This document shows, in pieces, positions 42,184-51,240 of a DNA stretch of 64,000 bases. The stretch lies in the NCBI GenBank assembly GCA_017469525.1, contig JAFUGG010000054.1, positions 21,337 to 85,336 on the forward strand, in the 5' to 3' direction. A model generated the notes under the pieces. That model ran no database searches and was not told the origin of the DNA. It saw nothing but the letters and a program-made list of their open reading frames with translations. Position 1 is the stretch's first letter. Each line of letters starts with the position of its first letter. The translations under genes were made by a program, and so were the position numbers. This DNA comes from Bacteroidaceae bacterium (lineage in GTDB: Bacteria > Bacteroidota > Bacteroidia > Bacteroidales > Bacteroidaceae).

Positions 42184-43593
42184 ATGAAAAAGCTCACACT
42201 TGCCATGTTGCTCGCACTCATCGGGACAACTGCAATGGCACAGAATTTCGAAGGCAGCACCATTGAAGAACGCATCGCCTACTCTACCGGCCAGAACGAG
42301 GACTCCATCAAGACCGCCAAGGGCTACATCACCATGTTCCAGCAGACGAATGCGAACAAGGACTATCAGGACATGTACGAGAACTTCAAGTGGATAAAGA
42401 AGTATGCGCCCTTCGCGCAGAACGGCATCTACACGCAAGGCCCGTTCATGTTCTACAGCCTCATCACGACAGAACAGGATCAGGCCAAGAAGAAGCAATA
42501 CTTCGACGAGATGATGGAACTCTTCGACCTGCGTCAGAAGAACCTCGACGCCCTGAACTCTTTTGCAAAGACGAAGAGCACCCTGGGCGACGTACTGAGC
42601 GTGAAGGCCGAGTACTACAACTGGACGGCTCCTGCTGCCCTGGGCGACAAGTTCGACCTGCGAGAGAGCTACAAGAACTTCTCAGAAGCCATCAAGATGG
42701 TCAACGAGCAGGGCGGACGCGAGATAACGGGTTCCTTCCTCCAGACCTTCTTCCTGGTGAGCGACGCTGTGTTCAAGGCTACCAAAGGCGGCACCCGAGA
42801 GCAGTATCTGCAGGACTACCTGGACAGCAAGGATGCCTGCGAGAAGATGCTCCAGCTGGCTAAGGAGGCTCAGCAGAACGGCGACTCCGTCAAGGCAAGG
42901 CAACTCGTGGCCACCTACGACGCACCGCTCGCTGCCATCGAACAAATCTTCTCACAGAGCGGAGCTGCCGACAGCGCACAGCTCATCGCCATCTACACCA
43001 AGAAGTTCGAGGACTATAAGACCGACATCAACAAGCTCAACTCCAGCCTCAACATCATGCAGAACAACGACTGCGACGAAAGCGACATCTACTATCAGTA
43101 TGCCGAAGCAGCCTATGCCCTGGAGCCCTCCTTCACCAGCGCCATCGGCCTGGCACAGAAGGCTCAGAAGGACGGACAGGCAGCCAAGATGCTCGAGTAC
43201 TACAACAAGGCACTCGAACTCGCTTCCAACGACAGCCGCCGCGGCATCATCTGCCTCAACATCTGCAACGGCCTGACGAAAACCAAGCAATATACCGGCG
43301 CCCTGACCTACGCGGAGAAGGCCATCGGCTACAACGACGACCTCACCGGCAAGGCTTACCTCAAGATGGCTAACATCAACGCACTGCTCGGTCAGTACGG
43401 CGAAGCAGTTGCCTACTGCGACAAGGCCAGCAATGCCGACATCACAGTAAGCGGCTCGGCCAACCGACTCAAGGCAAACATCCAAAAGGCACAGGCAAGC
43501 CAGGCCGCCAATGCCGCTGCCATGAAGGCATACAACGACTTCAAGGCTCGCCAGAAGGCAGAAGAAGACTTCTGGAAAGGCGGAGGAAAGTAA
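42184..43593 (+). CDS. Secreted tetratricopeptide-repeat protein
   Basis: 469 residues with a signal peptide (MKKLTLAMLLALIGTTAMAQ). The mature protein is helical throughout, with TPR-like pairs clearest in the C-terminal half (DIYYQYAEAAYALEPSFTSA, AAKMLEYYNKALELASND, YTGALTYAEKAIGYND, LGQYGEAVAYCDKAS) and a charged coil at the end. Probably a periplasmic scaffold for an envelope complex; no partner is obvious. It is transcribed alone from a strong promoter and followed by a strong terminator, which suggests high expression. Confidence 0.8.
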   Translation: MKKLTLAMLLALIGTTAMAQNFEGSTIEERIAYSTGQNEDSIKTAKGYITMFQQTNANKDYQDMYENFKWIKKYAPFAQNGIYTQGPFMFYSLITTEQDQAKKKQYFDEMMELFDLRQKNLDALNSFAKTKSTLGDVLSVKAEYYNWTAPAALGDKFDLRESYKNFSEAIKMVNEQGGREITGSFLQTFFLVSDAVFKATKGGTREQYLQDYLDSKDACEKMLQLAKEAQQNGDSVKARQLVATYDAPLAAIEQIFSQSGAADSAQLIAIYTKKFEDYKTDINKLNSSLNIMQNNDCDESDIYYQYAEAAYALEPSFTSAIGLAQKAQKDGQAAKMLEYYNKALELASNDSRRGIICLNICNGLTKTKQYTGALTYAEKAIGYNDDLTGKAYLKMANINALLGQYGEAVAYCDKASNADITVSGSANRLKANIQKAQASQAANAAAMKAYNDFKARQKAEEDFWKGGGK

Positions 43594-43644
43594 TCAGGAC
43601 ACCCTGGGCATCTCCAAAGTTCAGGAGTATCGCGACAATTCCAA

Positions 43645-43684
43645 CAAAAAGCCCGTCCATGCATCACCGCATGGCGGGCTTTTT
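43645..43684 (+). terminator. Rho-independent terminator
   Basis: AAAAAGCCCG...CGGGCTTTTT, with an inner CCATGC/GCATGG stem. Follows the TPR protein gene by about 50 bp. Confidence 0.9.
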
Positions 43685-43759
43685 AGTTCAATTTGCACCG
43701 TCTTTTGTAAAAAAGGTTAAAAAAAAGTCCAAACCCTTGTCAAACTAAAGAAAATTTAG

Positions 43760-43768
43760 TAACTTTAC
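43760..43768 (+). promoter_or_regulatory. -7 promoter box for the sugar oxidoreductase cluster
   Basis: Reads TAACTTTAC, with TTGT about 22 bp upstream. The leader to the first ATG is about 55 nt. Confidence 0.55.
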
Positions 43769-43823
43769 GCACTGAAAGTGCGAAAATGCCTCAAAACAAG
43801 GGCAAAACAGGCACAATTCAACA

Positions 43824-44918
43824 ATGAATAGAATAAAAATCGGAATCATAGGACTCGGTAGGATGGGACGCAAGCACCTCACGGAACTTGTGGCCTGCGA
43901 CTACTGGGACGTGAAATATACCTGCGACATCAACCCCGAAAAGGCAAAGCACTCTCACGAGATAGCTCCCAATGCCATCTTCACTACCGACGAACACGAC
44001 ATCTGGAACGACCCAGAAGTGGAGTGCGTCGGTCTTTTTGCATTGGCCGACACCCGTGCTAGCCGCATCGAGAAAGCTGTCAAAGCAGGCAAACACGTCA
44101 TCTGCGAGAAACCGCTCGCCTACAAACTCAGCGAAGAATGGGACGTCGTCCGCCTCGAAGAGTCAACGAACAAGTTCTGCACTGTCAACCTCTACCTCCG
44201 CAACGCCTGGTACACACAAGCCATGAAGGACTTCGTCCGCTCAGGCGAGATAGGCGAACTGGCCATCATACGCATCTGCCACATGACCCCGGGACTCTCC
44301 CCTGGCGAAGGACATGAATACGAAGGACCCTCCTTCCACGACTGCGGCATGCACTACGTTGACATCGCCCGCTGGTATGCCGACTCGGAATACAAGACAG
44401 GACATGCCCAAGCCATACGCATGTGGGACTACAAAGACCCATGGTGGCTCCAGTGTCACGGCACCTTCCAGAACGGCATCGTCTATGACATCACGCAGGG
44501 CTTCGTCTATGGACAACTCGCCAAAGACCAAACCCACAACTCCTACACTGAGCTCATCGGCAGCAAAGGATTCGTTCGCATGACACACGACTTCAAGACG
44601 GCTGTCGTGGAGATGCATGGCGAACACATCACAGAGCGCATCGAAAAGCCTTACGGAGACAAGAACATCGACCGCCTCTGCCAGCTCATGGGCCAAGCCA
44701 TCCTCACCGGCAAGCGTCCAGAGTCCCTACCCCGCTTCCGCGATGCAGCCATAGCAAGCGAATATGCCTGGAAGATGCTCGACGACGCACGCCAGCACGA
44801 CCTCCCTGCCAAAGGCACACCCGAGGAACTGGAACAGATTCACTACCGACGTGCCCACGCCACTAATGGCTACGGACTGCTCGACCATCCTCACTACTCC
44901 GACGAATACTGTCACTAA
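43824..44918 (+). CDS. Gfo/Idh/MocA-family sugar oxidoreductase (cytoplasmic form)
   Basis: 364 residues. Rossmann motif IGIIGLGRMGRKHL at 6-19 and the family's EKP (CEKPLAYKL, about 95) are present; a conserved DCGMHYVDIARW follows in the substrate domain. No signal peptide. These enzymes use NAD(P) to oxidise or reduce a sugar hydroxyl, often at C3. First gene of a plus-strand cluster (43824-49507) with tatA, a second, twin-arginine oxidoreductase, a DUF1080 protein and a TIM-barrel isomerase: a set associated in Bacteroidetes with glycoside breakdown through 3-keto sugars. Confidence 0.88.
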   Translation: MNRIKIGIIGLGRMGRKHLTELVACDYWDVKYTCDINPEKAKHSHEIAPNAIFTTDEHDIWNDPEVECVGLFALADTRASRIEKAVKAGKHVICEKPLAYKLSEEWDVVRLEESTNKFCTVNLYLRNAWYTQAMKDFVRSGEIGELAIIRICHMTPGLSPGEGHEYEGPSFHDCGMHYVDIARWYADSEYKTGHAQAIRMWDYKDPWWLQCHGTFQNGIVYDITQGFVYGQLAKDQTHNSYTELIGSKGFVRMTHDFKTAVVEMHGEHITERIEKPYGDKNIDRLCQLMGQAILTGKRPESLPRFRDAAIASEYAWKMLDDARQHDLPAKGTPEELEQIHYRRAHATNGYGLLDHPHYSDEYCH

Positions 44919-44947
44919 TCATTCACTCCTATATAACCTATTAAACT

Positions 44948-45166
44948 ATGACACATCAACTCTTTATTCCCCTCATCTTTGGATCACTGGGCGGCCAGGA
45001 AATCATCATCATCGCCCTCGTTATCCTTCTCCTCTTCGGAGGCAAGAAGATTCCCGAACTCATGCGCGGCCTCGGCAAAGGCGTATCACAGTTCAAGAAA
45101 GGCATGAAAGACATTGAAGACGAAATCAATGCCGAACCTGAAAAGATTGACGATCCGCGCCCTTAA
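44948..45166 (+). CDS. tatA: Twin-arginine translocase subunit TatA/TatE
   Basis: 72 residues. One N-terminal membrane helix ([20 protein letters not shown]) with the FGxxKIPEL hinge, then the amphipathic helix ([20 protein letters not shown]) and a short acidic tail: the standard TatA layout. It oligomerises to form the pore for folded proteins. It sits 29 bp after the first oxidoreductase gene and 80 bp before one encoding a twin-arginine signal; tatC closes the cluster. Confidence 0.93.
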   Translation: MTHQLFIPLIFGSLGGQEIIIIALVILLLFGGKKIPELMRGLGKGVSQFKKGMKDIEDEINAEPEKIDDPRP

Positions 45167-45246
45167 CAGCGCGCCTTTGTGCTAAAGCATCAAAGAAACG
45201 CAAAACAAATAACATAAGTTTAACCATCCAAACAGAAACATCTCTT

Positions 45247-46767
45247 ATGAAAGACATGTCAAGAAGATCGTTCCTCAAGGCAGGAACCGCAGCAACTGCA
45301 GCTCTCGCAATGGCTCCAACCGACGTACTCGGTAAGGCTAAGGCAAAGAAGAATGTGCCAACAGGCAAAATCAAGCTCCTCGCCGTCGGCGTTGGCGGAC
45401 GTGGTCATGCCGACATCAACGGCGTCACCTACAAAGGCAAGGGCGAAGTCTATGACGACATCGAGTTCATCGGCATGTGCGACGTGGACTTCAAGTATGC
45501 AAAGGGCGTCCTCGAAGAGTATCAGAAGCTCTTCCCCAACATGAAGGTTTACAACGACTACAAGAAGATGTATGCCGAGTTGCTGGATCAGGCTGATGCC
45601 GTCATCTGCGGTACTGCCGACCACACGCACGCCATCATCTGTGCAGAAGCTCTGGCAGCCGGCAAGCATGTTTACTGCGAAAAGCCTCTGACACGTACCG
45701 TTTACGAATCTCGTCTGCTCACCAAGCTCGCCGCTAAGGCTGGCGTTGCCACACAGATGGGCAACCAGGGTTCAAGCGGCGAAGGTGTGAACCTGACTTG
45801 CGAATGGATTTGGAACGGCGAAATCGGTGAGGTAACTCGCGTTGATGCCTTCACTGACCGTCCTATCTGGCCACAAGGCCTGGAACGTCCCGAAGAGGTA
45901 CACGAAATCCCCAGCACTCTGAACTGGGATGCCTTCATCGGCCCGGCTCCCAAGCGTCCTTACAACTCCATCTATCACCCCTGGAACTTCCGCGGATGGT
46001 GGGACTTCGGTACAGGCGCTCTTGGCGACATGGCTTGCCACATTCTGCATCCCGTCTTCAAGGCTCTCGACCTCGGTTATCCCATCAAGGCTGAAGGCAG
46101 TTCCACTCCTCTGATGTCCGACTGCTGCCCAAGTGCTCAGGTCGTCAAGCTCACCTACCCCGCTCGTCCCAACCGTCCGAAGGTTGCAATGCCCGAAGTA
46201 GTCGTTACATGGAGCGACGGCGGCATCGTGCCCTTCCGTCCGGAAGGCTTGGCTGTAGGCAAGAACCTCAACGTAAGCGGTGGCGGTGCTATCTTCTATG
46301 GCACTAAGGACACCCTCGTAGTAGGTTGCTATGGCGAGAAGCCTTACCTCGTTAGCGGTCGTGTGCCCGACGCACCGAAGGTTTGCCGTCGTGTCACCGA
46401 GAGTCACCAGCGCGACTGGATCCGTGCCATCAAGGAAATCCGTGCCGGCAAGACTGACTGGACAAAGACAGCTTCCGACTTCAGCGAGGCAGGTCCCTTC
46501 AACGAAATGGTCGCCATGGGCGTTGTCGCTACTCGTCTGCAAGGTCTGAACCAGACTCTGGAATGGGACGGCGAGAACATGCGCTTCACCAACATCCCCG
46601 AGAACGCAACAGTTCGCTCTATGTTGAAGGACGGCTTCTCCATCCACGATGGACACCCCACGTTCAACAAGACCTACACAGATCCTGTCAATGCTCGCGA
46701 GTTTGCCGCAGAACTCATCAAGCCTAAGTACCAGAATGGCTATGTTCTGCCCGATATGCCTGCATAA
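45247..46767 (+). CDS. Gfo/Idh/MocA-family oxidoreductase with twin-arginine signal
   Basis: 506 residues. N-terminus MKDMSRRSFLKAGTAATAAL is a Tat signal (SRRSFLK), so the enzyme folds with its cofactor in the cytoplasm and is exported. The Rossmann motif is modified to VGVGGRGHADI (about 42-52), and YCEKPLTRTV (about 143) carries the EKP motif. The long C-terminal domain (WGWWDFG-type sequence NFRGWWDFGTGALGDMACH) is typical of exported Bacteroidetes/Planctomycetes members. Lies between tatA and the DUF1080 gene; probably oxidises a glycoside in the periplasm. Confidence 0.9.
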   Translation: MKDMSRRSFLKAGTAATAALAMAPTDVLGKAKAKKNVPTGKIKLLAVGVGGRGHADINGVTYKGKGEVYDDIEFIGMCDVDFKYAKGVLEEYQKLFPNMKVYNDYKKMYAELLDQADAVICGTADHTHAIICAEALAAGKHVYCEKPLTRTVYESRLLTKLAAKAGVATQMGNQGSSGEGVNLTCEWIWNGEIGEVTRVDAFTDRPIWPQGLERPEEVHEIPSTLNWDAFIGPAPKRPYNSIYHPWNFRGWWDFGTGALGDMACHILHPVFKALDLGYPIKAEGSSTPLMSDCCPSAQVVKLTYPARPNRPKVAMPEVVVTWSDGGIVPFRPEGLAVGKNLNVSGGGAIFYGTKDTLVVGCYGEKPYLVSGRVPDAPKVCRRVTESHQRDWIRAIKEIRAGKTDWTKTASDFSEAGPFNEMVAMGVVATRLQGLNQTLEWDGENMRFTNIPENATVRSMLKDGFSIHDGHPTFNKTYTDPVNAREFAAELIKPKYQNGYVLPDMPA

Positions 46768-46790
46768 GTAACACCATAGTTTACATCACA

Positions 46791-47654
46791 ATGAAACTAA
46801 GAAACATCCTTGCCGCAGCAGTTCTGACTGCTGCGGCAGGCGTACAGGCACAGCCTCAGTACGTCGTTATAGAGAACCCACAGGTTGACCTCAGCACGCT
46901 GAAGGTTGACAAGGACGGCTACTATGTCCTCTTCGATGGCAGCAGCCTCAACGGCTGGCGTGGCTACTGCAAGGACCATGTTCCCAGCAAGTGGAACATC
47001 AAGGACGGTGCCCTGCATTTCGATGGCCGCACTTCCAACGGCGAAGGTGGCGACATCATCTTTGCCCACAAATTCAAGAACTTCGAGTTCGAGATTGAAT
47101 GGAAGATTTGCGAAGGCGGTAACTCCGGCATCTTCTACCTTGGCAAGGAAACGGCAACCATCAACAATGATGCTCCCAAGACCGAGGAGACAAAGGCTGG
47201 CAACGTCACCATCACACAGACTATCGACAACAGAGGAAAGCTCAACTATCAGCCCATCTACATCAGCTGCCCTGAGTGTCAAGTGCTCGACAACGAACGT
47301 CATCCCGATGCCAAGCTTGGCGCAACGCTCGGAATCCGTCAGAGCACAAGCCTCTACGACATGATTGTCGCTAAGCCTCAGAACGCCAACCCTGCCAGAC
47401 AATGGAACAAGGTGAAGATTGTCGTGAAGAACGGCAAGGTCACTCACTTCCAGAACGGCGTGAAGGTGCTCAGCTACACCCTGGCCGACAAGTCTTGGGT
47501 TGACCTCGTGCAGACCTCAAAGTTCAGCCAGAAGAACTGGCCCCTTGCCTATGAAATCATGAAGGATTGTGGCAAGGATGCAGGTTACTTCGGCATGCAG
47601 GACCATGGCGACGAGGTTTGGTATCGCAACATCCGCGTCAAAGTACTCAAGTAA
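46791..47654 (+). CDS. DUF1080 (3-keto-disaccharide hydrolase-type) secreted protein
   Basis: 287 residues with a signal peptide (MKLRNILAAAVLTAAAGVQA). The DUF1080 LamG-like jelly roll is clear: VLFDGSSLNGWRGY, then WNIKDGALHF, FKNFEFEIEWKICEGGNSGI plus FYLG, and the C-terminal GYFGMQDHGDEVWYRNIRVK. Members cleave 3-keto-glycosides in some systems, which would follow oxidation by the neighbouring oxidoreductase. Starts 24 bp after that gene. Periplasmic. Confidence 0.88.
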   Translation: MKLRNILAAAVLTAAAGVQAQPQYVVIENPQVDLSTLKVDKDGYYVLFDGSSLNGWRGYCKDHVPSKWNIKDGALHFDGRTSNGEGGDIIFAHKFKNFEFEIEWKICEGGNSGIFYLGKETATINNDAPKTEETKAGNVTITQTIDNRGKLNYQPIYISCPECQVLDNERHPDAKLGATLGIRQSTSLYDMIVAKPQNANPARQWNKVKIVVKNGKVTHFQNGVKVLSYTLADKSWVDLVQTSKFSQKNWPLAYEIMKDCGKDAGYFGMQDHGDEVWYRNIRVKVLK

Positions 47655-47683
47655 TACATTATTATATAATATAAGGTATAACT

Positions 47684-48571
47684 ATGAAAAAGATTCTCAT
47701 ATTCATCTGCATTGCAGCTACCTTCCTTGGTTATGGCATCAACGCTGAAGCCAAGAAGAAGGAGATGGCCTTCCAGATGTATTCCGTCCGCGAGCTTATC
47801 GGCAATCCCGAGAAGTATGCACAGAACCACGAGAGCACGCTGAAGGCTTTGGCCAAGATGGGATACACTGCTATTGAAGCTGCCAACTATGGCGACGGCA
47901 AGCTCTATGGCATCTCTCCCGAGCAGTTCAAGGCCGACATCGAAGCCGCTGGTATGAAGGTGCTCTCAAGCCATGTCGGGCATAACCTGAACGAGGAGGA
48001 ACTGAAGTCTGGTAAATTCGACGGTGCACTGAAGTGGTGGGCACAATGCATTGATGCACACAAACGTGCCGGCATGAAGTACATCGTGAACCCTGGCGTC
48101 AACTATCCCAAGACCCTCGCTGAGGCAGACGTCATCTGCAAGTATCTGAACAAAGTTGGCGAGATGGTGAATGCTGCCGGCATGAAGTTTGGCTACCACA
48201 ACCACTCGCACGAGTTTGGCAAGGTGGAGAATAAGGTGTGGTACGACTACATGGTTGAGCACACCGATGCCGACAAGGTGTTCTTCGAGATGGACGTCTA
48301 TTGGGCAGTGCGTGGACAGGTCAGCCCTGTCGAGTACTTCAAGAAGTATCCCGGCCGCTTCACAATGCTCCACATCAAGGACCACAAGGAATTCGGCGAA
48401 AGCGGTATGGTTGGCTTTGATGCCATCTTCAACAACGCTGACGTCGCAGGCCTGAAGCATCTCATTGTCGAGCTGGAAGGCAGCAACAGACCCAACATCC
48501 TGGATGGCATGAAGGTCTGCGCCGACTACCTCAAGGCCGCAAAGTTCGTCAAGGCAAGCTACGACAAGTAA
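47684..48571 (+). CDS. Secreted sugar phosphate isomerase/epimerase-like TIM barrel protein
   Basis: 295 residues. A signal peptide (MKKILIFICIAATFLGYGIN) precedes an AP-endonuclease-2/xylose-isomerase-like barrel: LKALAKMGYTAIEAANYGDG, GMKVLSSHVGHN, GMKFGYHNHSHEF and FFEMDVYWAVRG supply metal-binding Glu, His and Asp positions. In related clusters such proteins act as epimerases or lyases on keto-sugar intermediates. Follows the DUF1080 gene by 29 bp. A conserved LHIKDHKEFGESGMVGFDA near the end also matches the family. Confidence 0.85.
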   Translation: MKKILIFICIAATFLGYGINAEAKKKEMAFQMYSVRELIGNPEKYAQNHESTLKALAKMGYTAIEAANYGDGKLYGISPEQFKADIEAAGMKVLSSHVGHNLNEEELKSGKFDGALKWWAQCIDAHKRAGMKYIVNPGVNYPKTLAEADVICKYLNKVGEMVNAAGMKFGYHNHSHEFGKVENKVWYDYMVEHTDADKVFFEMDVYWAVRGQVSPVEYFKKYPGRFTMLHIKDHKEFGESGMVGFDAIFNNADVAGLKHLIVELEGSNRPNILDGMKVCADYLKAAKFVKASYDK

Positions 48572-48577
48572 GTTTAG

Positions 48578-48665
48578 TGTAATTCATAATTCTTAATTAA
48601 AAGCTACGCCTGATTGTCCGGCTGTGGAAACAATTACGAATTGTGGATTATGAATTATGAATTGC
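48578..48665. repeat. Inverted heptamer-rich intergenic repeat
   Basis: AATTCATAATTCTTAATTA on the left is mirrored by GATTATGAATTATGAATT on the right, around a GC-richer centre. It separates the isomerase-like gene from tatC; a piece of the same word occurs at 24007-24022. Confidence 0.65.
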
Positions 48666-48673
48666 TTTCAGTT

Positions 48674-49507
48674 ATGGAAATAGAAGACAAGAGTAAAACA
48701 GAGCAGATAGAAGAGGAGAGCCAAGAGGGAGCCATGTCCTTCTGGGACCATCTGGAAGTGCTGCGATGGGCGCTGTTCCGCAGCGCCTGTGTGCTGGCAG
48801 TCATTATGGTGGGCACATTCATCGCCATGCCCTACATCTTCGACCGCTTCATCCTGGCTCCCACAAGCAACGACTTCTTCACCTACCGTTGGCTCAACGC
48901 CATCGGCAGAGGCATCGTGAAGCTGTCGCCCGACTTCGATGTGCAAATCATCAACATCAATGTCGCCAGCCAGTTCATGACGCACATCTCCACCTCCATC
49001 TCGCTGGCAGCCATCATTGCCTTCCCCTATTTCATTTGGGAGATATGGAGGTTCATCGAACCGGCGCTGTTCGAGGACGAAGTCAAACACTTGCGTCCGG
49101 CCTTCATGGGCGGCACGGTCATGTTCTACATCGGCTGTGCCATTGGCTATGCACTTGTCTTTCCCTTCACCTTCAGGTTCCTCGTCGAGTACAACCTGAG
49201 CCCGAATATCACAAACCAAATCAACCTGCAGAGCTACATCGACAACTTCACGATGCTCATCCTCGTCATGGGCATCGTCTTCGAGATGCCACTGCTGGCT
49301 TGGCTGCTTAGCCTGTTTGGTATTCTCAGAAAAAGCTTCCTGCTCGAATACAAGAAGCACGCCGTCGTCGTACTTCTCATTGCAGCCGCCGTCATCACAC
49401 CAAGCGGCGACCCCTTCACGCTCATGCTTGTTTTCATACCACTTTACGTGCTCTATGAGCTCTCAATACTCGTCGTAAAGGACAAACCACAAAAAGAAGA
49501 GGAATAA
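48674..49507 (+). CDS. tatC: Twin-arginine translocase subunit TatC
   Basis: 277 residues from the ATG at 48674; an upstream in-frame ATG lies in the repeat. Six membrane helices. Landmarks: the N-terminal SFWDHLEVLRWALFRS (family E/D-H-L-x-E-L-R), the FIAMPYIFDRFILAP segment, and AFPYFIWEIWRFIEPALFED with the conserved FxxWxFxxPAL. It is the receptor for twin-arginine signals. With tatA it frames the exported oxidoreductase gene; the absence of tatB is usual where one TatA serves both roles. Confidence 0.93.
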   Translation: MEIEDKSKTEQIEEESQEGAMSFWDHLEVLRWALFRSACVLAVIMVGTFIAMPYIFDRFILAPTSNDFFTYRWLNAIGRGIVKLSPDFDVQIININVASQFMTHISTSISLAAIIAFPYFIWEIWRFIEPALFEDEVKHLRPAFMGGTVMFYIGCAIGYALVFPFTFRFLVEYNLSPNITNQINLQSYIDNFTMLILVMGIVFEMPLLAWLLSLFGILRKSFLLEYKKHAVVVLLIAAAVITPSGDPFTLMLVFIPLYVLYELSILVVKDKPQKEEE

Positions 49508-49603
49508 TGGGACTTTTCAACGATTTTTCCTGTTTTTTTTACACACAAACAACGAAAGTGTGCAAGTTTTAGGTATGAAATGCATAAAAATTTAAAGTTT
49601 TTC

Positions 49604-49635
49604 TTGCAGGATATCAAATAAAGTAATAAATTTGC
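49604..49635 (+). promoter_or_regulatory. Complete -33/-7 promoter for the OmpA-family gene
   Basis: TTGC at 49604-49607 and TAAATTTGC at 49627-49635, spaced 19 bp. The leader is about 70 nt and A-rich, as usual for highly expressed outer-membrane protein genes in this phylum. Confidence 0.8.
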
Positions 49636-49707
49636 AGCGAGTTTAAGTTAAAACTACAAAAGAAAATAGAGAAAAGTAACAAATATCGTTAATCAATTGT
49701 TAAACAA

Positions 49708-50787
49708 ATGAAAAAGATTACACTCGTTATTGCTATGTTCGCTATGGCAATGGCTTCCAGTGCACAGTACACTGGTCACAAGTTTTTCGACAACTGGTCA
49801 ATTGGTGTTGAAGGTGGCGTAAGCACAAACCTCCACGATTGGGACAAGCCCAACGGCGGTGTTGCAGGCATCAACTTCACCAAGGGTATCACACCCGTTC
49901 TGAGTTTGGAATTCCAGGGTCAGGTTGGCTTCAACGACGACGCCAACTGGAACTGGGCTGTAAAAAGCGCAAACGTTGTTGACAATGTAAGCGTTTATGC
50001 TAACACCAAGATCAACCTCATGAACTGGTTTGGTGGCTACAAGGGTGCTCCCCGTCTCTTCGAGATTCAGGCTCGTGGCGGTGTAGGTTACACACGCTTC
50101 TTCTGGCCCAGCTTCGACGGCATCACAACAGAGAGCTCCAACGACCTGAACCGTTGTAACTTCAAGTTCGGTCTTGACTTCGACTTCAACCTTGGCAAGC
50201 AGAAGGCTTGGACCATCAGTGTTCGTCCCGCTGTCATCCTGAAGACCTCTCGCGACAACGACCCCGTTCGCTACTCTGGCGAAGGCATGGCAGTTGTATG
50301 CGACAAGGGTAATGGTTGCCTTGCCTATGGCCACAACGCAATCGGTCAGATCACCGCTGGTGTCACCTATCACTTCAAGACCAGCAACGGCACTCACTAC
50401 TTCACCGAGGTTAAGCCCGTCGAGGTTACAAAGGTCGTAGAGAAGACTGTTGAAAAGCCCGTCGAGAAGGTTGTCGAGAAGGTTGTCGAGAAGGTTGTCA
50501 CCAAGAACGTTGGTGGTGGCGTAACAGTTGAGTTCGCTCAGAACAAGGCTACTCTCAGCAACACTGCTAAGGCTAAGCTGAACACTATCGACAAGAGCGC
50601 TACTGTTGTTATCGACGGTTATGCTTCTCCCGAAGGTGCAAAGGCTTACAACCAGAAGCTCTCTCAGCGTCGTTGCGATGCAGTCAAGGCTTATCTTGAG
50701 GATCGCGGCGTGAAGGTTGCCGGTGCAAATGCTCACGGTGCTGAAGGTGCTGAGTCTCAGCGTGTAGTTTACGTTACAATTAAGTAA
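49708..50787 (+). CDS. OmpA-family outer-membrane protein
   Basis: 359 residues. Signal peptide MKKITLVIAMFAMAMASSAQ, an eight-strand-type barrel (about 25-225), a linker made of VEK repeats (VEKTVEKPVEKVVEKVVEK), and a C-terminal OmpA-like peptidoglycan-binding domain (VTVEFAQNKATLSNTAKAKL, VVIDGYASPEGAKAYNQKLS followed by QRR). Anchors the outer membrane to the cell wall. The linker codons are nearly identical (GTCGAGAAGGTT), so it could vary in length by slippage or recombination. Own promoter and strong terminator; probably abundant. Confidence 0.93.
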   Translation: MKKITLVIAMFAMAMASSAQYTGHKFFDNWSIGVEGGVSTNLHDWDKPNGGVAGINFTKGITPVLSLEFQGQVGFNDDANWNWAVKSANVVDNVSVYANTKINLMNWFGGYKGAPRLFEIQARGGVGYTRFFWPSFDGITTESSNDLNRCNFKFGLDFDFNLGKQKAWTISVRPAVILKTSRDNDPVRYSGEGMAVVCDKGNGCLAYGHNAIGQITAGVTYHFKTSNGTHYFTEVKPVEVTKVVEKTVEKPVEKVVEKVVEKVVTKNVGGGVTVEFAQNKATLSNTAKAKLNTIDKSATVVIDGYASPEGAKAYNQKLSQRRCDAVKAYLEDRGVKVAGANAHGAEGAESQRVVYVTIK

Positions 50788-50820
50788 TCGAAACTAACTC
50801 CAATAACAAAACAATAACTT

Positions 50821-50856
50821 GGGAGCCCTGCCACATTGTGGCGGGGCTCCTTTTTG
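50821..50856 (+). terminator. Rho-independent terminator after the OmpA-family gene
   Basis: GGAGCCCTGCCAC and GTGGCGGGGCTCC form a stem with a three-base loop, followed by five T residues. Confidence 0.93.
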
Positions 50857-50887
50857 TCTGTTCTCAGCAGACCCATTTTGATTTCTG

Positions 50888-50975
50888 TTTCCACACGAGA
50901 AACAAACCGTTCCCTCACGAGAAACTTTTTGTTTTCACACGAGAAACAAAAAGTTTCTTCAGGAGAAACAAAACG
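50888..50975. repeat. Array of four 22-bp degenerate repeats
   Basis: Units start at 50888, 50910, 50932 and 50954, each exactly 22 bp, with core CACACGAGAAACAAA. GTTTC and GAAAC flank each core, so neighbouring units can fold. It is followed within 75 bp by a MITE-like element, an association also seen at the right end of the window. Confidence 0.9.
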
Positions 50976-51046
50976 GAAACAAATGTTAAATTGTATTTGT
51001 TCTCTCGAGTAAACCCGTAAGTTCTTGCTATCAGTTATTTATGTTC

Positions 51047-51240
51047 ATTGCTGTCCGGGGGAAAAGTCAGTTAGACATCTTAAGCCTGGAAGGCTTCACT
51101 TTGAGTAACCGAGGGCGAAGCCCTCGGACAAAGTGTGAAGCCCTCCCCTACTCCTGCCTGGAAGGCAATACTATAAAGCGCTTGTGGGTACTGCCTTCCA
51201 GGCTTAAGATGCCTAACTGATATTTTCCCGGGACAATAAT
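51047..51240. mobile_element. MITE-like element with about 48-bp terminal inverted repeats
   Basis: Left end ATTGCTGTCCGGGGGAAAAG followed by TCAGTTAGACATCTTAAGCC; the right end, read in reverse complement, is ATTATTGTCCCGGGAAAATA then TCAGTTAGGCATCTTAAGCC. The centre holds a further hairpin CACTTTG...CAAAGTG with CCGAGGGC/GCCCTCGG. There is no coding capacity. Related ends occur at 51348-51514, 63843-63899 and 63984. Confidence 0.7.
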
